Origin: PALSA-612 sp035652235
GTDB taxonomy: Bacteria > Actinomycetota > Thermoleophilia > Gaiellales > Gaiellaceae
NCBI GenBank assembly: GCA_035652235.1
Contig: DASREE010000059.1
Coordinates: 1 to 64,000 of the forward strand
Length of the DNA stretch: 64,000 nt
Direction of reading: 5' to 3'
The translations under genes were made by a program, and so were the position numbers. Numbering within the stretch: the stretch's first letter is position 1; each line of letters starts with the position of its first letter. Shown piece by piece: positions 17,602 to 27,215 of this stretch. The notes beneath the pieces are model-generated. The model was given only the letters and a program-made list of their open reading frames with translations, did no database searches and was not told the DNA's origin.

Positions 17602-18855
17602 ATGAGGAAGCGACTCGCCCTCGTCGCCGCCGTGACCGCGCTCGGTGCGCTCGTCGTGGCGATGACGGTGGGGACGGCGTCGGGCAGCCGCCAGGCGGGC
17701 ACGATCCTGATCGGGATCTCGGCGGCGAAGACCGGCATCCTGGCGCCGTACGACCTGCAGTCGGGCCAGCTGTTCCAGATGCGGATCAACCAGATCAACA
17801 AGGCCGGCGGCGTGCTCGGCAAGCAGATCAAGGTCGAGTGGATCGACACCAAGTCGGACAAGCCGACGGCGGCGGCGAACGCGAACGAGCTGATCTCGAA
17901 GGGAGCAGTGGTGATCATCGCCACCTGCGACTTCGACTTCTCGTTCCCGGCGATCAACGCCGCGCGCTCGCACAAGGTGCCGGGCATCGCGCTGTGCGCT
18001 TCCTCACCGAAGGTGGCGACGCCGGCGATCGTCGGCCCCTACGGCGGTTCGATGGGGCTCGGCTCCGACGCCGAGGGCGCGACGATGGCGGAGTGGATGC
18101 ACGCCAAGAAGCCGCAGTGGAAGCGGGTGTACGTGTTCAAGGACAACTCGCTCGAGTACTCGAAGGCGACGGCGGACTACTTCAAGGCACGCTGGACGCA
18201 GCTCGGCGGCAAGGTGTGCGGCGAGGACACGTTCGTCGGTGGCCCGAACCTCGACCTCTCCTCGCAGATCACGCGTCTGCGCGGCAAGGTGAAGGGCTGC
18301 GACGCGATCTTCGACGGCTCCTGGCAGCCGTTCGGATCGCAGCTGATCAAGGCGATCCGCGCGGCGGGCATCAACATCCCGATCACGACGAACGCCTCGG
18401 TCAACGGCGTCCTCGTCAAGCAGGTGGCCGGCAACGTGTCGAACTTCTACGCCGAGGGCTTCGCCTGCCTGCCGACGTACTGCAACGGCACGCAGACGCC
18501 GCTCGTGCGCACGATCGCCAAGCAGTTCCAGGCGACCTACCACACCCCGCTCGGCAACCACTATGCGCTTCCGGGCTACGCGCTCGCCGACGCGGTCGTG
18601 GCGGCGATCAAGAAGGCCGGCTCGACTGACGGCCCGAAGATCGCGGACGCCCTGTTCGGCGGGAAGGTGACGGTGAACTACTTCGGCACGAAGATGCAGT
18701 TCACGCCCAAGTGCCACCGTCCACAGCCGGCTGCGTACTCGATCGAGCAGTGGACGAACGGCAAGGACAAGCAGGTGGACCACTGGAAGGTCCACTTCAT
18801 TCCAAACATCGGCGACGGCAGCCCGTGCTGGGGCAAGCCGCCGGCCGTGAGGTAG
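17602..18855 (+). CDS. Branched-chain amino acid-type ABC transporter, substrate-binding protein
   Basis: 417 residues. The start ATG 17602 follows GGGAGGAA. The signal peptide RKRLALVAAVTALGALVVAM leads to a probable cleavage near TASGS/RQ; no lipobox cysteine is seen. The mature part is a type I periplasmic-binding fold (Peripla_BP_6): ILIGISAAKTGILAPYD, INKAGGVLGKQIKVEWIDTKSD, and the ligand-pocket loops around DFDFSF and CASSPK. Four or more cysteines in the mature chain could form disulfides outside the membrane. The family takes up branched-chain amino acids, amides, urea and aromatic acids. Placement after hyuAB suggests a cyclic amide or its product. Confidence 0.9.
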   Translation: MRKRLALVAAVTALGALVVAMTVGTASGSRQAGTILIGISAAKTGILAPYDLQSGQLFQMRINQINKAGGVLGKQIKVEWIDTKSDKPTAAANANELISKGAVVIIATCDFDFSFPAINAARSHKVPGIALCASSPKVATPAIVGPYGGSMGLGSDAEGATMAEWMHAKKPQWKRVYVFKDNSLEYSKATADYFKARWTQLGGKVCGEDTFVGGPNLDLSSQITRLRGKVKGCDAIFDGSWQPFGSQLIKAIRAAGINIPITTNASVNGVLVKQVAGNVSNFYAEGFACLPTYCNGTQTPLVRTIAKQFQATYHTPLGNHYALPGYALADAVVAAIKKAGSTDGPKIADALFGGKVTVNYFGTKMQFTPKCHRPQPAAYSIEQWTNGKDKQVDHWKVHFIPNIGDGSPCWGKPPAVR

Positions 18856-18873
18856 CAGTCGGGAAGTGAGTCG

Positions 18874-19659
18874 ATGACCACCGCCGTCGACGGCCCGGGC
18901 CCCGCGAAACTGGTCGCGGAGGAGATTCGCGTCCACTTCGAGGGCGTCCGGGCGGTCGACGGCGTCGACCTGACGCTCGAGCGGGGGCAGATCATGGGGC
19001 TGATCGGCCCGAACGGAGCGGGGAAGACGACGTTCATGAACGCTGTCTCGAGCTTCGTCCGGCTGACGGGCGGCCGGGTGCTGCTGGGAGACCTGGACGT
19101 GACGCACTGGCCGCCGGAGCGGCTCGCGAAGCACGGGCTCGTGCGGACGTTCCAGGACGTGGCCACCTTCCCCGCCTTGTCGGTGTTCGAGAACGTCGAG
19201 CTCGGGGCGCTCGGGGCCGGCCTGTCGCGGCGGCAGGCCCGCCAGCGCGCGAACGAGCTGCTCGACCGCCTCGGCCTGCAGCACCTGGCGAAGCTGCCGG
19301 CCTCCGCGCTCCCGCACGGCGAGGAGCGGCGGGTCGGCATCGCCCGGGCGGTCGCCTGCTCGCCCCGCTTCCTGCTCCTCGACGAGCCCGGGGCTGGACT
19401 CGACGACGCCGAGAGCCTCCAGCTGGCGGAGAACATCGCCACCATCCGCGACCAGCTCGGCTGCGGCGTGCTGCTCGTCGAGCACGACATGCGGATCATC
19501 TTCCGCGTCTGCGAGCGCATCCAGGTGCTCGACTACGGCAAGTCGCTCGCCGTCGGAACGCCGCAGGAGATCCGCCAGAACCGGGAGGTCATCGCCGCCT
19601 ACCTCGGCCAGAAGGGCGCGGAGATCGCGGAGACGCACCAGCATGCTGAAGATCACTGA
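18874..19659 (+). CDS. livG: ABC transporter ATP-binding protein, LivG type
   Basis: 261 residues. Walker A GLIGPNGAGKTTF near residue 48, Walker B FLLLDEPGAGLDD and the switch His in LLVEHDMRIIF. The signature motif is ALPHGEERRVGIARA rather than LSGGE, a common LivG variation. One of two ATPases of the importer; it overlaps livF by 17 nt. Confidence 0.92.
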   Translation: MTTAVDGPGPAKLVAEEIRVHFEGVRAVDGVDLTLERGQIMGLIGPNGAGKTTFMNAVSSFVRLTGGRVLLGDLDVTHWPPERLAKHGLVRTFQDVATFPALSVFENVELGALGAGLSRRQARQRANELLDRLGLQHLAKLPASALPHGEERRVGIARAVACSPRFLLLDEPGAGLDDAESLQLAENIATIRDQLGCGVLLVEHDMRIIFRVCERIQVLDYGKSLAVGTPQEIRQNREVIAAYLGQKGAEIAETHQHAEDH

Positions 19660-20356
19660 CCTGTCCGTCAACTACGGCCGCGTCCGCGCCGTGCAGCACC
19701 TGTCGCTCGAGGTGAACGAGGGGGAGCTCGTCGGGCTGGTCGGCCACAACGGCGCCGGCAAGACGACGACGCTGATGACGGTCACCGGCGTTCTCAAGCC
19801 GGTGTCGGGCGACATCCTGTTCGAGGGCCGCTCGATCGTCGGCATGTCCCCGGACGCCATCCTCCGGCTCGGCATCTCGCTCGTGCCTGAGGGACGGCGC
19901 ATCTTCGGCCGGCTGACCGTCGGCGAGAACCTGAAGATCGGGACGACCGCGCGCAGGGATCGCCGCCGCGCCGACGAGGACATCAAGCGGCTGCTCGAGC
20001 GCTTCCCGGTGCTGCAGCGCGACTGGAGCAAGTCGGGCGCGAAGCTGTCGGGCGGCGAGCAGCAGCAGCTGGCGATCGCGCGCGCGCTTCTCGCCAAGCC
20101 GAAGCTCCTCCTCCTCGACGAGCCGACGCTCGGCCTCGCGCCGCTGATGGTCGACCGCGTGTTCGAGATCCTCGAGGAGCTGAAGCGGGAAGGATCGACG
20201 ATCCTGCTCGTCGAGCAGAACGCGGCGCGCACGATCGAGGTCGCCGACCGCACCTACGTCATGCGCTCGGGCGGCCGGATCGAGTTCCACGGCACCGCAG
20301 AGGAGCTCGCGCAGCGGGGCGACTTCGAGACCGCCTACATCGGAATGGGGGGGTAA
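19643..20356 (+). CDS. livF: ABC transporter ATP-binding protein, LivF type
   Basis: 237 residues. Walker A GHNGAGKTTTLM, signature KLSGGEQQQLAIARAL, Walker B LLLLDEPTLGLAP, and LLVEQNAARTIE as the switch region: all LivF hallmarks. It pairs with LivG as a heterodimer on the cytoplasmic face. It starts inside the end of livG and ends 6 nt ahead of livH. Confidence 0.93.
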   Translation: MLKITDLSVNYGRVRAVQHLSLEVNEGELVGLVGHNGAGKTTTLMTVTGVLKPVSGDILFEGRSIVGMSPDAILRLGISLVPEGRRIFGRLTVGENLKIGTTARRDRRRADEDIKRLLERFPVLQRDWSKSGAKLSGGEQQQLAIARALLAKPKLLLLDEPTLGLAPLMVDRVFEILEELKREGSTILLVEQNAARTIEVADRTYVMRSGGRIEFHGTAEELAQRGDFETAYIGMGG

Positions 20357-20362
20357 GCCGAG

Positions 20363-21310
20363 ATGCTCCTGGCGTCGGCGTCCAACGTCATCCAGTACAT
20401 CACCGACTCGATCTACTACGGCAGCTTCTTCGCGCTGATCTCGCTGTCGCTGTCGCTGCTCTTCGGCGTGATGGGGCTGATGAACTTCGCCTACGGCGAG
20501 CTGATCATGGCGGGCGCCTACGTCATGTTCTACACGCGCAGCTGGGGTTGGCTGGCGATGATCGTGATGGTCGTCCTCATCGTCACCGTGCTCTCGCTGC
20601 TGATGGAGCTGGTCGCCTTCCGGCCGCTTCGCCGCGCCGAGCCGGTCGTGCTGCTGATCACGTCGTTCGCCGTCAGCTACGGCCTCGAGGCGCTCGGCTG
20701 GATGACCGTGGGGACGGGTCCGCAGAAGGGCGTCGAGCCGTACCCGTGGCTGACCAAGCAGTCGGACGTCGCCGGGGTGCTGATCTCGAAGCTCGAGATC
20801 GTCACCTGGATCGTCACGGTCGTGCTGCTCGTGGCGATGACGCTGTTGATCAAGCGCACCTCGCTCGGGATCCAGCTGCGCGCCTCGACGGAGGACTTCC
20901 GCATGGCGCAGCTCGTCGGCGTTCGCGCGAACTGGGTCATCTCGGCGGCGTTCGGCCTCACCGGCCTGCTCGCGAGCGCGGTCGCCGTTCTCTACACCTT
21001 CCGCTCCGGCGCCGTCGCGCCGGACATCGGGCAGGGGCCGCTGCTCGTCGCCTTCGTCGGCGGCGTCATCGGCGGGCTCGGCTCGCTCGCCGGCGCCGCC
21101 CTCGGCGGCTTCGTGCTCGGCGTCGTCCTCAACGTCCTGCAGGCGACGCTGCCGCTCAGCATCAACAACCACTTCCAGCTGTTCGCGTTCGCGGCGGTGA
21201 TCGCGATCCTCGTCTTCCAGCCCGAGGGGCTGATCGCCGTCCGCACAGGCTTCGTGCGGACGTGGTGGCGCCGTCTGCGGCCGGCCGCGGTGCAGGGAGC
21301 GTCGGCGTGA
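20363..21310 (+). CDS. livH: ABC transporter permease, LivH type
   Basis: 315 residues, a multi-pass membrane protein with the LivH signature LISLSLSLLFGVMGLMNFAYGELIMAGAY near the N-terminus and repeated hydrophobic segments throughout. The conserved EAA-like cytoplasmic loop includes LRASTEDFRMAQLVGV. GTGA overlap with the second permease. Confidence 0.92.
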   Translation: MLLASASNVIQYITDSIYYGSFFALISLSLSLLFGVMGLMNFAYGELIMAGAYVMFYTRSWGWLAMIVMVVLIVTVLSLLMELVAFRPLRRAEPVVLLITSFAVSYGLEALGWMTVGTGPQKGVEPYPWLTKQSDVAGVLISKLEIVTWIVTVVLLVAMTLLIKRTSLGIQLRASTEDFRMAQLVGVRANWVISAAFGLTGLLASAVAVLYTFRSGAVAPDIGQGPLLVAFVGGVIGGLGSLAGAALGGFVLGVVLNVLQATLPLSINNHFQLFAFAAVIAILVFQPEGLIAVRTGFVRTWWRRLRPAAVQGASA

Positions 21311-22476
21311 GCGACCGGTGGCGTCGCATCGAGCCGGTCGCGCGGCGGCTATGGGCGCCGTTCGCGCTCTGCTCCCTCCTCGTCGTCACCTGGTGGCTCC
21401 TCGACGACTTCGGCGGCGAGATCTACCAGGCGTATGGCATCCGCATGTTCCTCAACCTGATGATCGTCCTGGCCCTGCAGATCTTCAGCGGCAACTCGGG
21501 CGTCCTCTCCTTCGGCCACGCCACGTTCGTCGCCATGGGCGCCTACTTCTCGGCGCTGCTGACGATCCCGCCGGCCGACAAGACGTTCCAGTTCCTGACG
21601 ATGCCGCACTGGCTCAGGTCGTGGATCTTCCCGGCGCATCTGTCGGCGCTCGAGGCGATCCTCGCCGGCGCCGGCTTCGCGATGGCCATCGCCGCTCTGC
21701 TCGCGCCCCCCGTCGTGCGGCTCGCGGGCGTGCAGGCGGGCATCGCCACGCTCGCCATCCTCGTCATGGACAACGTCTTCAACACGCAGACGACGTCGAT
21801 CACCCGCGGGACGAGCACGCTGATCGCGGTGCCGCAGACGACGACGTTCGTGTCGCTCCTCGTCTGGGCGCTGATCTTCGTGGGAGTCGCCTACATGTTC
21901 AAACAGTCGCGCTTCGGGCTCCGCCTGCGGGCGACGCGCGAGAACGTCAGGGCGGCCAGGTCGGTCGGCGTCAGCGTGGCAAAGGAGCGCGCGATCGCCT
22001 GGATCCTGTCGGGCTTCGTCGCCGGTGCCGCCGGGGCGCTGTACGGCCACTGGTTCGTCACCTTCAGCCCCGGCGACTTCTACTTCAACACGAACGGGAT
22101 CGACCTCGTCATCCTGCCGATCGCCATGCTCGTGATCGGCGGCATGGGCAGCGTCACCGGGGCCGTCGTCGGCTGCTACGTGGTGACGGTCGTGTACACG
22201 TTCTTCAACCGCTGGGAGGTGGACGGGTTCGGCGGGACGGTCGGCACGGCGCCGTCCGGCACGGCCAACCTCGTGCTGGCGGTGACCTTCCTCGTCGTCC
22301 TCTTCCTCCGGCCAAGGGGCCTCGCCGGCGGGGCCGAGCTGACCTGGCCGACCGACTGGCGGCTGCCGCGCTTCCACCTCCCCGGCCGCGCCCGCGTCTC
22401 CCCGCTCGCCGGCGGCGCGTCCGGGGCCGAGCCTCCGGTCGAGGTGCCCGAGCGGCCGGCGAGCTCCGTCGAGTGA
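21307..22476 (+). CDS. livM: ABC transporter permease, LivM type
   Basis: 389 residues, GTG 21307. LivM features are FSGNSGVLSFGHATFVAMGAY near the N-terminus and the loop LRATRENVRAARSVGVSV. IGGMGSVTGAVVGCYVV follows. A hydrophilic Pro/Ala-rich tail of about 50 residues follows the last membrane segment. It overlaps livH upstream and the SIS gene downstream by 4 nt each. Confidence 0.92.
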   Translation: MSDRWRRIEPVARRLWAPFALCSLLVVTWWLLDDFGGEIYQAYGIRMFLNLMIVLALQIFSGNSGVLSFGHATFVAMGAYFSALLTIPPADKTFQFLTMPHWLRSWIFPAHLSALEAILAGAGFAMAIAALLAPPVVRLAGVQAGIATLAILVMDNVFNTQTTSITRGTSTLIAVPQTTTFVSLLVWALIFVGVAYMFKQSRFGLRLRATRENVRAARSVGVSVAKERAIAWILSGFVAGAAGALYGHWFVTFSPGDFYFNTNGIDLVILPIAMLVIGGMGSVTGAVVGCYVVTVVYTFFNRWEVDGFGGTVGTAPSGTANLVLAVTFLVVLFLRPRGLAGGAELTWPTDWRLPRFHLPGRARVSPLAGGASGAEPPVEVPERPASSVE

Positions 22477-23423
22477 CGAGCGTCATGCGCGAGACGATGT
22501 GGCGGCAGCCCGCCGACCTCGCGGCGCTGCTTGCCGACCCGGGGCCGGTGGAGGCGCAGGCGGGCAGGCTCGCCGGTCGCCGCCTCGTCGTGGTCGGGAC
22601 GGGGACGAGCTGGCACGCGGCGAACCACGCCGTCTGGCTCCTCCGCGAGGCGGGTGTCGACGCGCAGGCGGTGCAGGCGATGGACGCGGCGCTGTACGGG
22701 CTGCCGGTGCGGGACGGCGCCGCCGTGCTCGTCATGAGCCACCGCAACACGAAGCGCTTCTCGAGCGCCGTGCTCGACGAGCTCCGCGCGGCCGGCGCCG
22801 GGCCCGTCGTCGTCGTCGGCGGCCGGGGCTCGCCGGGGGTGGACGTGGAGACGGTCGAGCAGGAGCGCTCCGCCGCCTTCACGGCCAGCCACCTGGGGGC
22901 GCTCATGCGGGTGGCGCAGCTCGCCCGGGCCTTCGGCGCGCCGCTCGAGCGGCTCGAGGACGTGCCGGGCGCGGTCGAGGCGGCGCTCGAGCGCAAGCTC
23001 GGGGTGCGCGCGCCGCAGCGGCTGCTCGAGCTGATCGGCGCCGGCCCCAACCAGTGGACGGCTGCCGAGGGTGCGCTCAAGGCGCGCGAGACGTCGCGTG
23101 TCGCGACCGAGGGGCTGTCGGTCGAGCAGTTCTTCCACGGCCCCTCCGTGGCGGTCGACGAGCGGGACGTGCTCGTGTGCCTGGACGGCGGCGGGCTGGG
23201 GGCGGAGCGGCTGCACGCGGTCGCGCGGGCAGCCGAGGCGTGCGGCGCGCGCGTGCACGTCCTGTCCGAGACCTCGCTCGGCGAGCCGCTGTCGATCTTC
23301 CCGCTGACGGTCTGCGTGCAGCGCATCGCGCTCGAGCTCGCCGAGGAGCTCGGCGCCGACCCGGACGCGTTCGGCTACGACGTCCCGGGCCGGAAGGAGG
23401 CCTGGACCGCGCTCACGTTGTAG
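22473..23423 (+). CDS. SIS-domain (sugar isomerase-like) protein
   Basis: 316 residues with two SIS domains, like the isomerase half of glucosamine-6-phosphate synthase but without its glutaminase half. VVVGTGTSWHAANHAVWLL is the first phosphosugar-binding loop. VLVMSHRNTKRF stands where GlmS has SQSG(E/D)T. ALKARETSRVATEGLSVEQFFHGP is the second-domain motif (GlmS: LKLKEISYIHAEAY--GELKHGP). The SQSG-type serines are replaced by SHRNT, so phosphosugar binding may be altered. The gene is coupled (GTGA) to livM and is the last of that operon. Its role may be deglycation of an imported amino compound or regulation. Confidence 0.82.
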   Translation: MTSVMRETMWRQPADLAALLADPGPVEAQAGRLAGRRLVVVGTGTSWHAANHAVWLLREAGVDAQAVQAMDAALYGLPVRDGAAVLVMSHRNTKRFSSAVLDELRAAGAGPVVVVGGRGSPGVDVETVEQERSAAFTASHLGALMRVAQLARAFGAPLERLEDVPGAVEAALERKLGVRAPQRLLELIGAGPNQWTAAEGALKARETSRVATEGLSVEQFFHGPSVAVDERDVLVCLDGGGLGAERLHAVARAAEACGARVHVLSETSLGEPLSIFPLTVCVQRIALELAEELGADPDAFGYDVPGRKEAWTALTL

Positions 23424-23454
23424 AGGCTCGGCGCGCCCGGACCCCCCAACGGCG

Positions 23455-25491
23455 TCAGAGCCTGATCACCAGGTTCCCGAAGCGGTCGACCTCGAGCGTC
23501 TGCCCGGGATGGACGAGGGTCGTCGTCGTCTCCTCCTCGACGACGAGCGGGCCGGCCGCCTCGAAGCCGGCGGGCAGGTCGGCGCGTAGGTACGCCGGCG
23601 CTTCGTGCACGCCGTCGGTGTCGAAGTCGATGCGACGCCGGCCGAGCGGGACGGGGCGCGAGCCGGGGGGCGCGGCGGGGGGCGGCGCCGGAAGCGGCGG
23701 CACCTCGCCCAAGGCGGACACGTGGAAGGTGACGATCTCGACCGGGTCGCCGGGGAGGTCGAACGTGTACGCCCGGCGGTGCAGGGCGTGGAAGTCGCGC
23801 TCGACACGCTCGGCGGACACCGTCCCTGCGGCGATGGGGACGCGCACGGCGTGCTCCTGGCCGCGGTAGCGCATGTCGGCGGCGCGGCGGCAGGCGAACG
23901 GCGGCCGAGCGCCCTCGGCCGCGAGCGCCGCCGACGCCTCGCGCTCCAGCCCCTCCAGGATCGCAGTCAGCTCGTCCTCGCCGGGCGTGGTGAGCGTCAC
24001 GGTCCGCGTCAGCGTGCGGTCGACGCGCGGCTCCGCCGCCAGCATGCCCCAGGCCGAGAACACGCCCGAGTACGGCGGCACGATCACCCGTCGCACCTGC
24101 AGCTCCGCGCCGAGCGCGGCCGCGTGCATCGGCCCGCCGCCGCCTGCCGCGACGAGCGCGAAGTCGCGCGGGTCGTAGCCGCGGCGCACCGAGACGAGCT
24201 TGAGCGCGCTGATCATGCTCGCGTCGACCAGGCGGATGATCCCGTTCGCGAGCGCGTCCGGGGCGATGCCGAGCGGCTCGCCGAGGCGGCGCAGGGCCTG
24301 CTCGGCAAGCTCGGGGCGAAGCGGCAGGCGCCCGCCGAGGAAGAAGGCAGGGTCGAGCACTCCGGCGGCCAGCTTCGCGTCCGTCACCGTCGGCGCCGCG
24401 CCGCCGCGGCCGTAGCAGGCGGGACCCGGGTCGGCGCCCGCGCTCGCCGGCCCGACCCGGATGGAGCCGCCGTCGTCGACCCAGGCGATCGAGCCGCCGC
24501 CGGCGCCGATCTCGACGACGTCCACGACCGGGACGAGCAGCGGGTAGCCGGCGAAGTCGGGACGCCACTCGAGCTTGTACTCCGTCGTCGTCTTCGGCGT
24601 CCCGTTCTCGACGAGCGACGCCTTCGCCGTCGTCCCGCCGATGTCGAGGTAGAGGACGTTCGGCTCGCCGATCCGCTCGCCGAGCCGTGCCGCGCCGACG
24701 ATCCCCGCCGCCGGCCCGGACTCGACGAGGCGGATCGGGGTCAGCCGCGCAGCCGCAAGCGACGTCGTGCCGCCGCTCGACTGCATGATTCGGACCGGAG
24801 CGCGCAGGCCCGCCCGCGCGAGCCGCTCGCCGACGGCGTCGAGGTAGGGCTCGACGGTCGGCTGCACGTAGGCGTTGAGGACGGCGGTGGACGAGCGTTC
24901 GTACTCGCGCCACTCGCGCGTGATATCCGAGGAGATCGTCACCGGCACGCCCGGGAGCCGCTCGGCGAGCGCGTCCCGCACCGCCCGCTCGTGCTCGGGG
25001 TGCGCGTAGCTGTGCAGGAGGCAGACGGCGATCGCCTCGACCCGCTCGCGCGCGCACGCCTCGGCGATCGGCCCGACGTCCTCGAGCGCGAGCGGCACGA
25101 GCACGGCGCCGCGGTGGTCGACGCGGCCGCGGACCTCGAAGCGGCGGCGGCGCGGAACGAACGGGGGCGGCTTCCGCGGCACGAGGTTGTACATGTCCGG
25201 CCGGTTGCCGCGCGCGATCTCGAGCACGTCGCGAAAGCCCGCCGTCGTGACGAGCGCCGTGCGGGCGCCGCGGCGCTCGGTGATGGCGTTGATCACCACC
25301 GTCGTGCCGTGCACGAGCTCGGACACCTGCTCGAGCGGCACCGCCGCCTGCTCGACGGCGTCGGCGACGCCTCCCGGGAGGTCGCGGGGCGTCGTCAGCG
25401 CCTTGCCGACGGCGACCGCGCCCGTCTGCTCGTCGAGCGAGACGAGGTCGGTGAAGGTGCCGCCGATGTCGGTCGCGACGCGGAGCGTCAT
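23455..25491 (-). CDS. hyuA: Hydantoinase/oxoprolinase subunit A (pair 3)
   Basis: 678 residues from ATG 25491. RVATDIGGTFTDLVSLDE at the N-terminus. The second motif is LDIGGTTAKASLVENG near residue 282, in which the Asp after GGT is replaced by Ala-Lys, a recognised hydantoinase subtype. IGAGGGSIAWVDDGG and SAGADPGPACYG follow, then a proline-rich linker around residue 600. Gene order is B then A (hyuB at 25488-27215 is upstream), the reverse of pairs 1, 2, 4 and 5. The two overlap by ATGA. It converges with the SIS gene (31-nt gap). Confidence 0.94.
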   Translation of the reverse strand: MTLRVATDIGGTFTDLVSLDEQTGAVAVGKALTTPRDLPGGVADAVEQAAVPLEQVSELVHGTTVVINAITERRGARTALVTTAGFRDVLEIARGNRPDMYNLVPRKPPPFVPRRRRFEVRGRVDHRGAVLVPLALEDVGPIAEACARERVEAIAVCLLHSYAHPEHERAVRDALAERLPGVPVTISSDITREWREYERSSTAVLNAYVQPTVEPYLDAVGERLARAGLRAPVRIMQSSGGTTSLAAARLTPIRLVESGPAAGIVGAARLGERIGEPNVLYLDIGGTTAKASLVENGTPKTTTEYKLEWRPDFAGYPLLVPVVDVVEIGAGGGSIAWVDDGGSIRVGPASAGADPGPACYGRGGAAPTVTDAKLAAGVLDPAFFLGGRLPLRPELAEQALRRLGEPLGIAPDALANGIIRLVDASMISALKLVSVRRGYDPRDFALVAAGGGGPMHAAALGAELQVRRVIVPPYSGVFSAWGMLAAEPRVDRTLTRTVTLTTPGEDELTAILEGLEREASAALAAEGARPPFACRRAADMRYRGQEHAVRVPIAAGTVSAERVERDFHALHRRAYTFDLPGDPVEIVTFHVSALGEVPPLPAPPPAAPPGSRPVPLGRRRIDFDTDGVHEAPAYLRADLPAGFEAAGPLVVEEETTTTLVHPGQTLEVDRFGNLVIRL

Positions 25492-27215
25492 GCGCGAAGC
25501 CGGGCCGTCTCGCCGGGGTCGAGCTCGAGCGTCCCCGGGTCGAGCGCGACCCCGTACACCGTCCGCGCCTCCTCGACCGTGACGTAGCCGTCGAGCACGT
25601 CCTCGCGCACGCGCTCGGGCTCGCGCTCGCGCGGGTCGCCGAAGCCGCCGCCCGTCCCGGTCACCGAGGCGACGAGGTCGCCGTCCGCGAGCTCGACGCG
25701 GGCGACGCGCCCGCGGCGGACGACCTCGCCGCCGCGCCGGTACTCGAGGTAGTTGCTCGTTCCCTCGGCGCCGCCGGCGAGCGCCCAGGGCCGTCGCTGC
25801 CAGCCGCCGAGCGAGCCGTACCCGTAGGCGCCGACGGCCCCGTGCAGGCGGTACTCGCGGACGACGCCGAAGCCGCCGCGGCGCCGGCCCGCCCCTCCGC
25901 CTGCCCGCGTGTTCAGCTCGTAGCGCTCGACGAGCACGGGGAAGCGCGACTCGACCACCTCGACCGGGAAGTTGTAGGTGTCGCCGTCGGTCGTGGCGAT
26001 GAGGGCGCTCTCGCCGTCGTCGGCGGCGCTCGCGCCCCAGCCGCCGACGTTCGGCTCGGCGAGGACGAACAGCTCGCCCGTCTCGGCGCTGCGGCCGACG
26101 ACGTACGAGGCGCACAGGCTCGTGTACGAGCCTGCGCCGAGGCGGTCCGGGCAGACGGGCGCGAGCGCCTTCCACATCAGGTCGTTCGCGAACGCGGCGC
26201 CCTCGTAGTACCAGCCGGTCGGCGCCGGCGGGAGGGCGCTGAAGACCGTGCCCGGCGGCACGGTGACAGAGAAGGGCCGGAAGAAGCCGTCGTTCGAGCG
26301 GGCCTGCGGTGCGGTGATCGCCCGGACGACGGTCTTGCACGCCGACAAGAGCGCCCCCGTCGAGCAGTTGACCGGGCCGGCGGTCTGCGGCGCGCAGCCC
26401 GTGAAGTCGGCGTGGATCCAGTCGTCGCCGACCTCGACCGCGACGACGATCGGCAGCGGGTCGTCCGTGACGCCGTCGCCGTCGATCACCCCCTCGGCCC
26501 GGTAGAGGCCGTTCGGGATCCGGCGCAGCGCGGCACGCGCGAGCTGCTCGCCGTGCGCGAGCACCCGCTCGAAGGCGGCGGCGACGAGGTCGACGCCGTA
26601 GCGCTCGCACGCCTCGAGCACGCGCCGCTCGCCGATCGAGACCGCCGCGACGCCGGCGTTCAGGTCGCCGATGCCCGTCCGCGGCAGGCGGATGTTGGCG
26701 GCGATCAGGTCGACGAGCGCCTCGTTCGGCCGGCCCGCCTCGTGCACGCGCACGCCGGGGAGCTGCAGCCCCTCCTGGTAGATCTCGGTCGCGTCGGGCG
26801 GGATCGAGCCCGGGACGGCGCCGCCGATCTCGATCCAGTGCGTGATCGAGACGGCGAAGGCGACGACACGATCCCCGGCGAACACCGGCTTGACGAGGCA
26901 GACATCGCAGGTGTGCGTGCCCCCGCGGTAGGGGACGTTGGTCGCGAACACGTCGCCCGGCCGCATCCCGTCCAGTCCCACCTTCTCGACGATGCTCTCG
27001 ACCTGCGGCCCGAAGGTGCCGGTGAAGAGCGTCAGCCCGTTCGTCTGCGCGACGACCCGCGCCTGCGCGTCGGTGATGCCGCAGGCGAAGTCGAGCACCT
27101 CGTACACGATCGGGCTCATGCTCGTCCGCGCGAGCACGAGCCCCATCTCGTCCGCCGCCGCGGCCAGCTTGTCGCAGACGATCTCGATCGTGAAAGGATC
27201 GAACCGCGCCGCCAC
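25488..27215 (-). CDS. hyuB: Hydantoinase/oxoprolinase subunit B (pair 3)
   Basis: 575 residues, ATG 27215. FDPFTIEIVCDKLAAAADEMG, LDFACGITDAQ, NVPYRGGTHTCDVCLVKPVF (NVP in place of NDP) and THWIEIGGAVPGS identify an N-methylhydantoinase-B-like protein. The C-terminal GTGGGFGDPREREPERVREDVL is normal. No strong ribosome site precedes it. First gene of a two-gene operon; the GGTCCAA half-site found at pucR lies about 70 nt upstream. Confidence 0.93.
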   Translation of the reverse strand: MAARFDPFTIEIVCDKLAAAADEMGLVLARTSMSPIVYEVLDFACGITDAQARVVAQTNGLTLFTGTFGPQVESIVEKVGLDGMRPGDVFATNVPYRGGTHTCDVCLVKPVFAGDRVVAFAVSITHWIEIGGAVPGSIPPDATEIYQEGLQLPGVRVHEAGRPNEALVDLIAANIRLPRTGIGDLNAGVAAVSIGERRVLEACERYGVDLVAAAFERVLAHGEQLARAALRRIPNGLYRAEGVIDGDGVTDDPLPIVVAVEVGDDWIHADFTGCAPQTAGPVNCSTGALLSACKTVVRAITAPQARSNDGFFRPFSVTVPPGTVFSALPPAPTGWYYEGAAFANDLMWKALAPVCPDRLGAGSYTSLCASYVVGRSAETGELFVLAEPNVGGWGASAADDGESALIATTDGDTYNFPVEVVESRFPVLVERYELNTRAGGGAGRRRGGFGVVREYRLHGAVGAYGYGSLGGWQRRPWALAGGAEGTSNYLEYRRGGEVVRRGRVARVELADGDLVASVTGTGGGFGDPREREPERVREDVLDGYVTVEEARTVYGVALDPGTLELDPGETARLRA

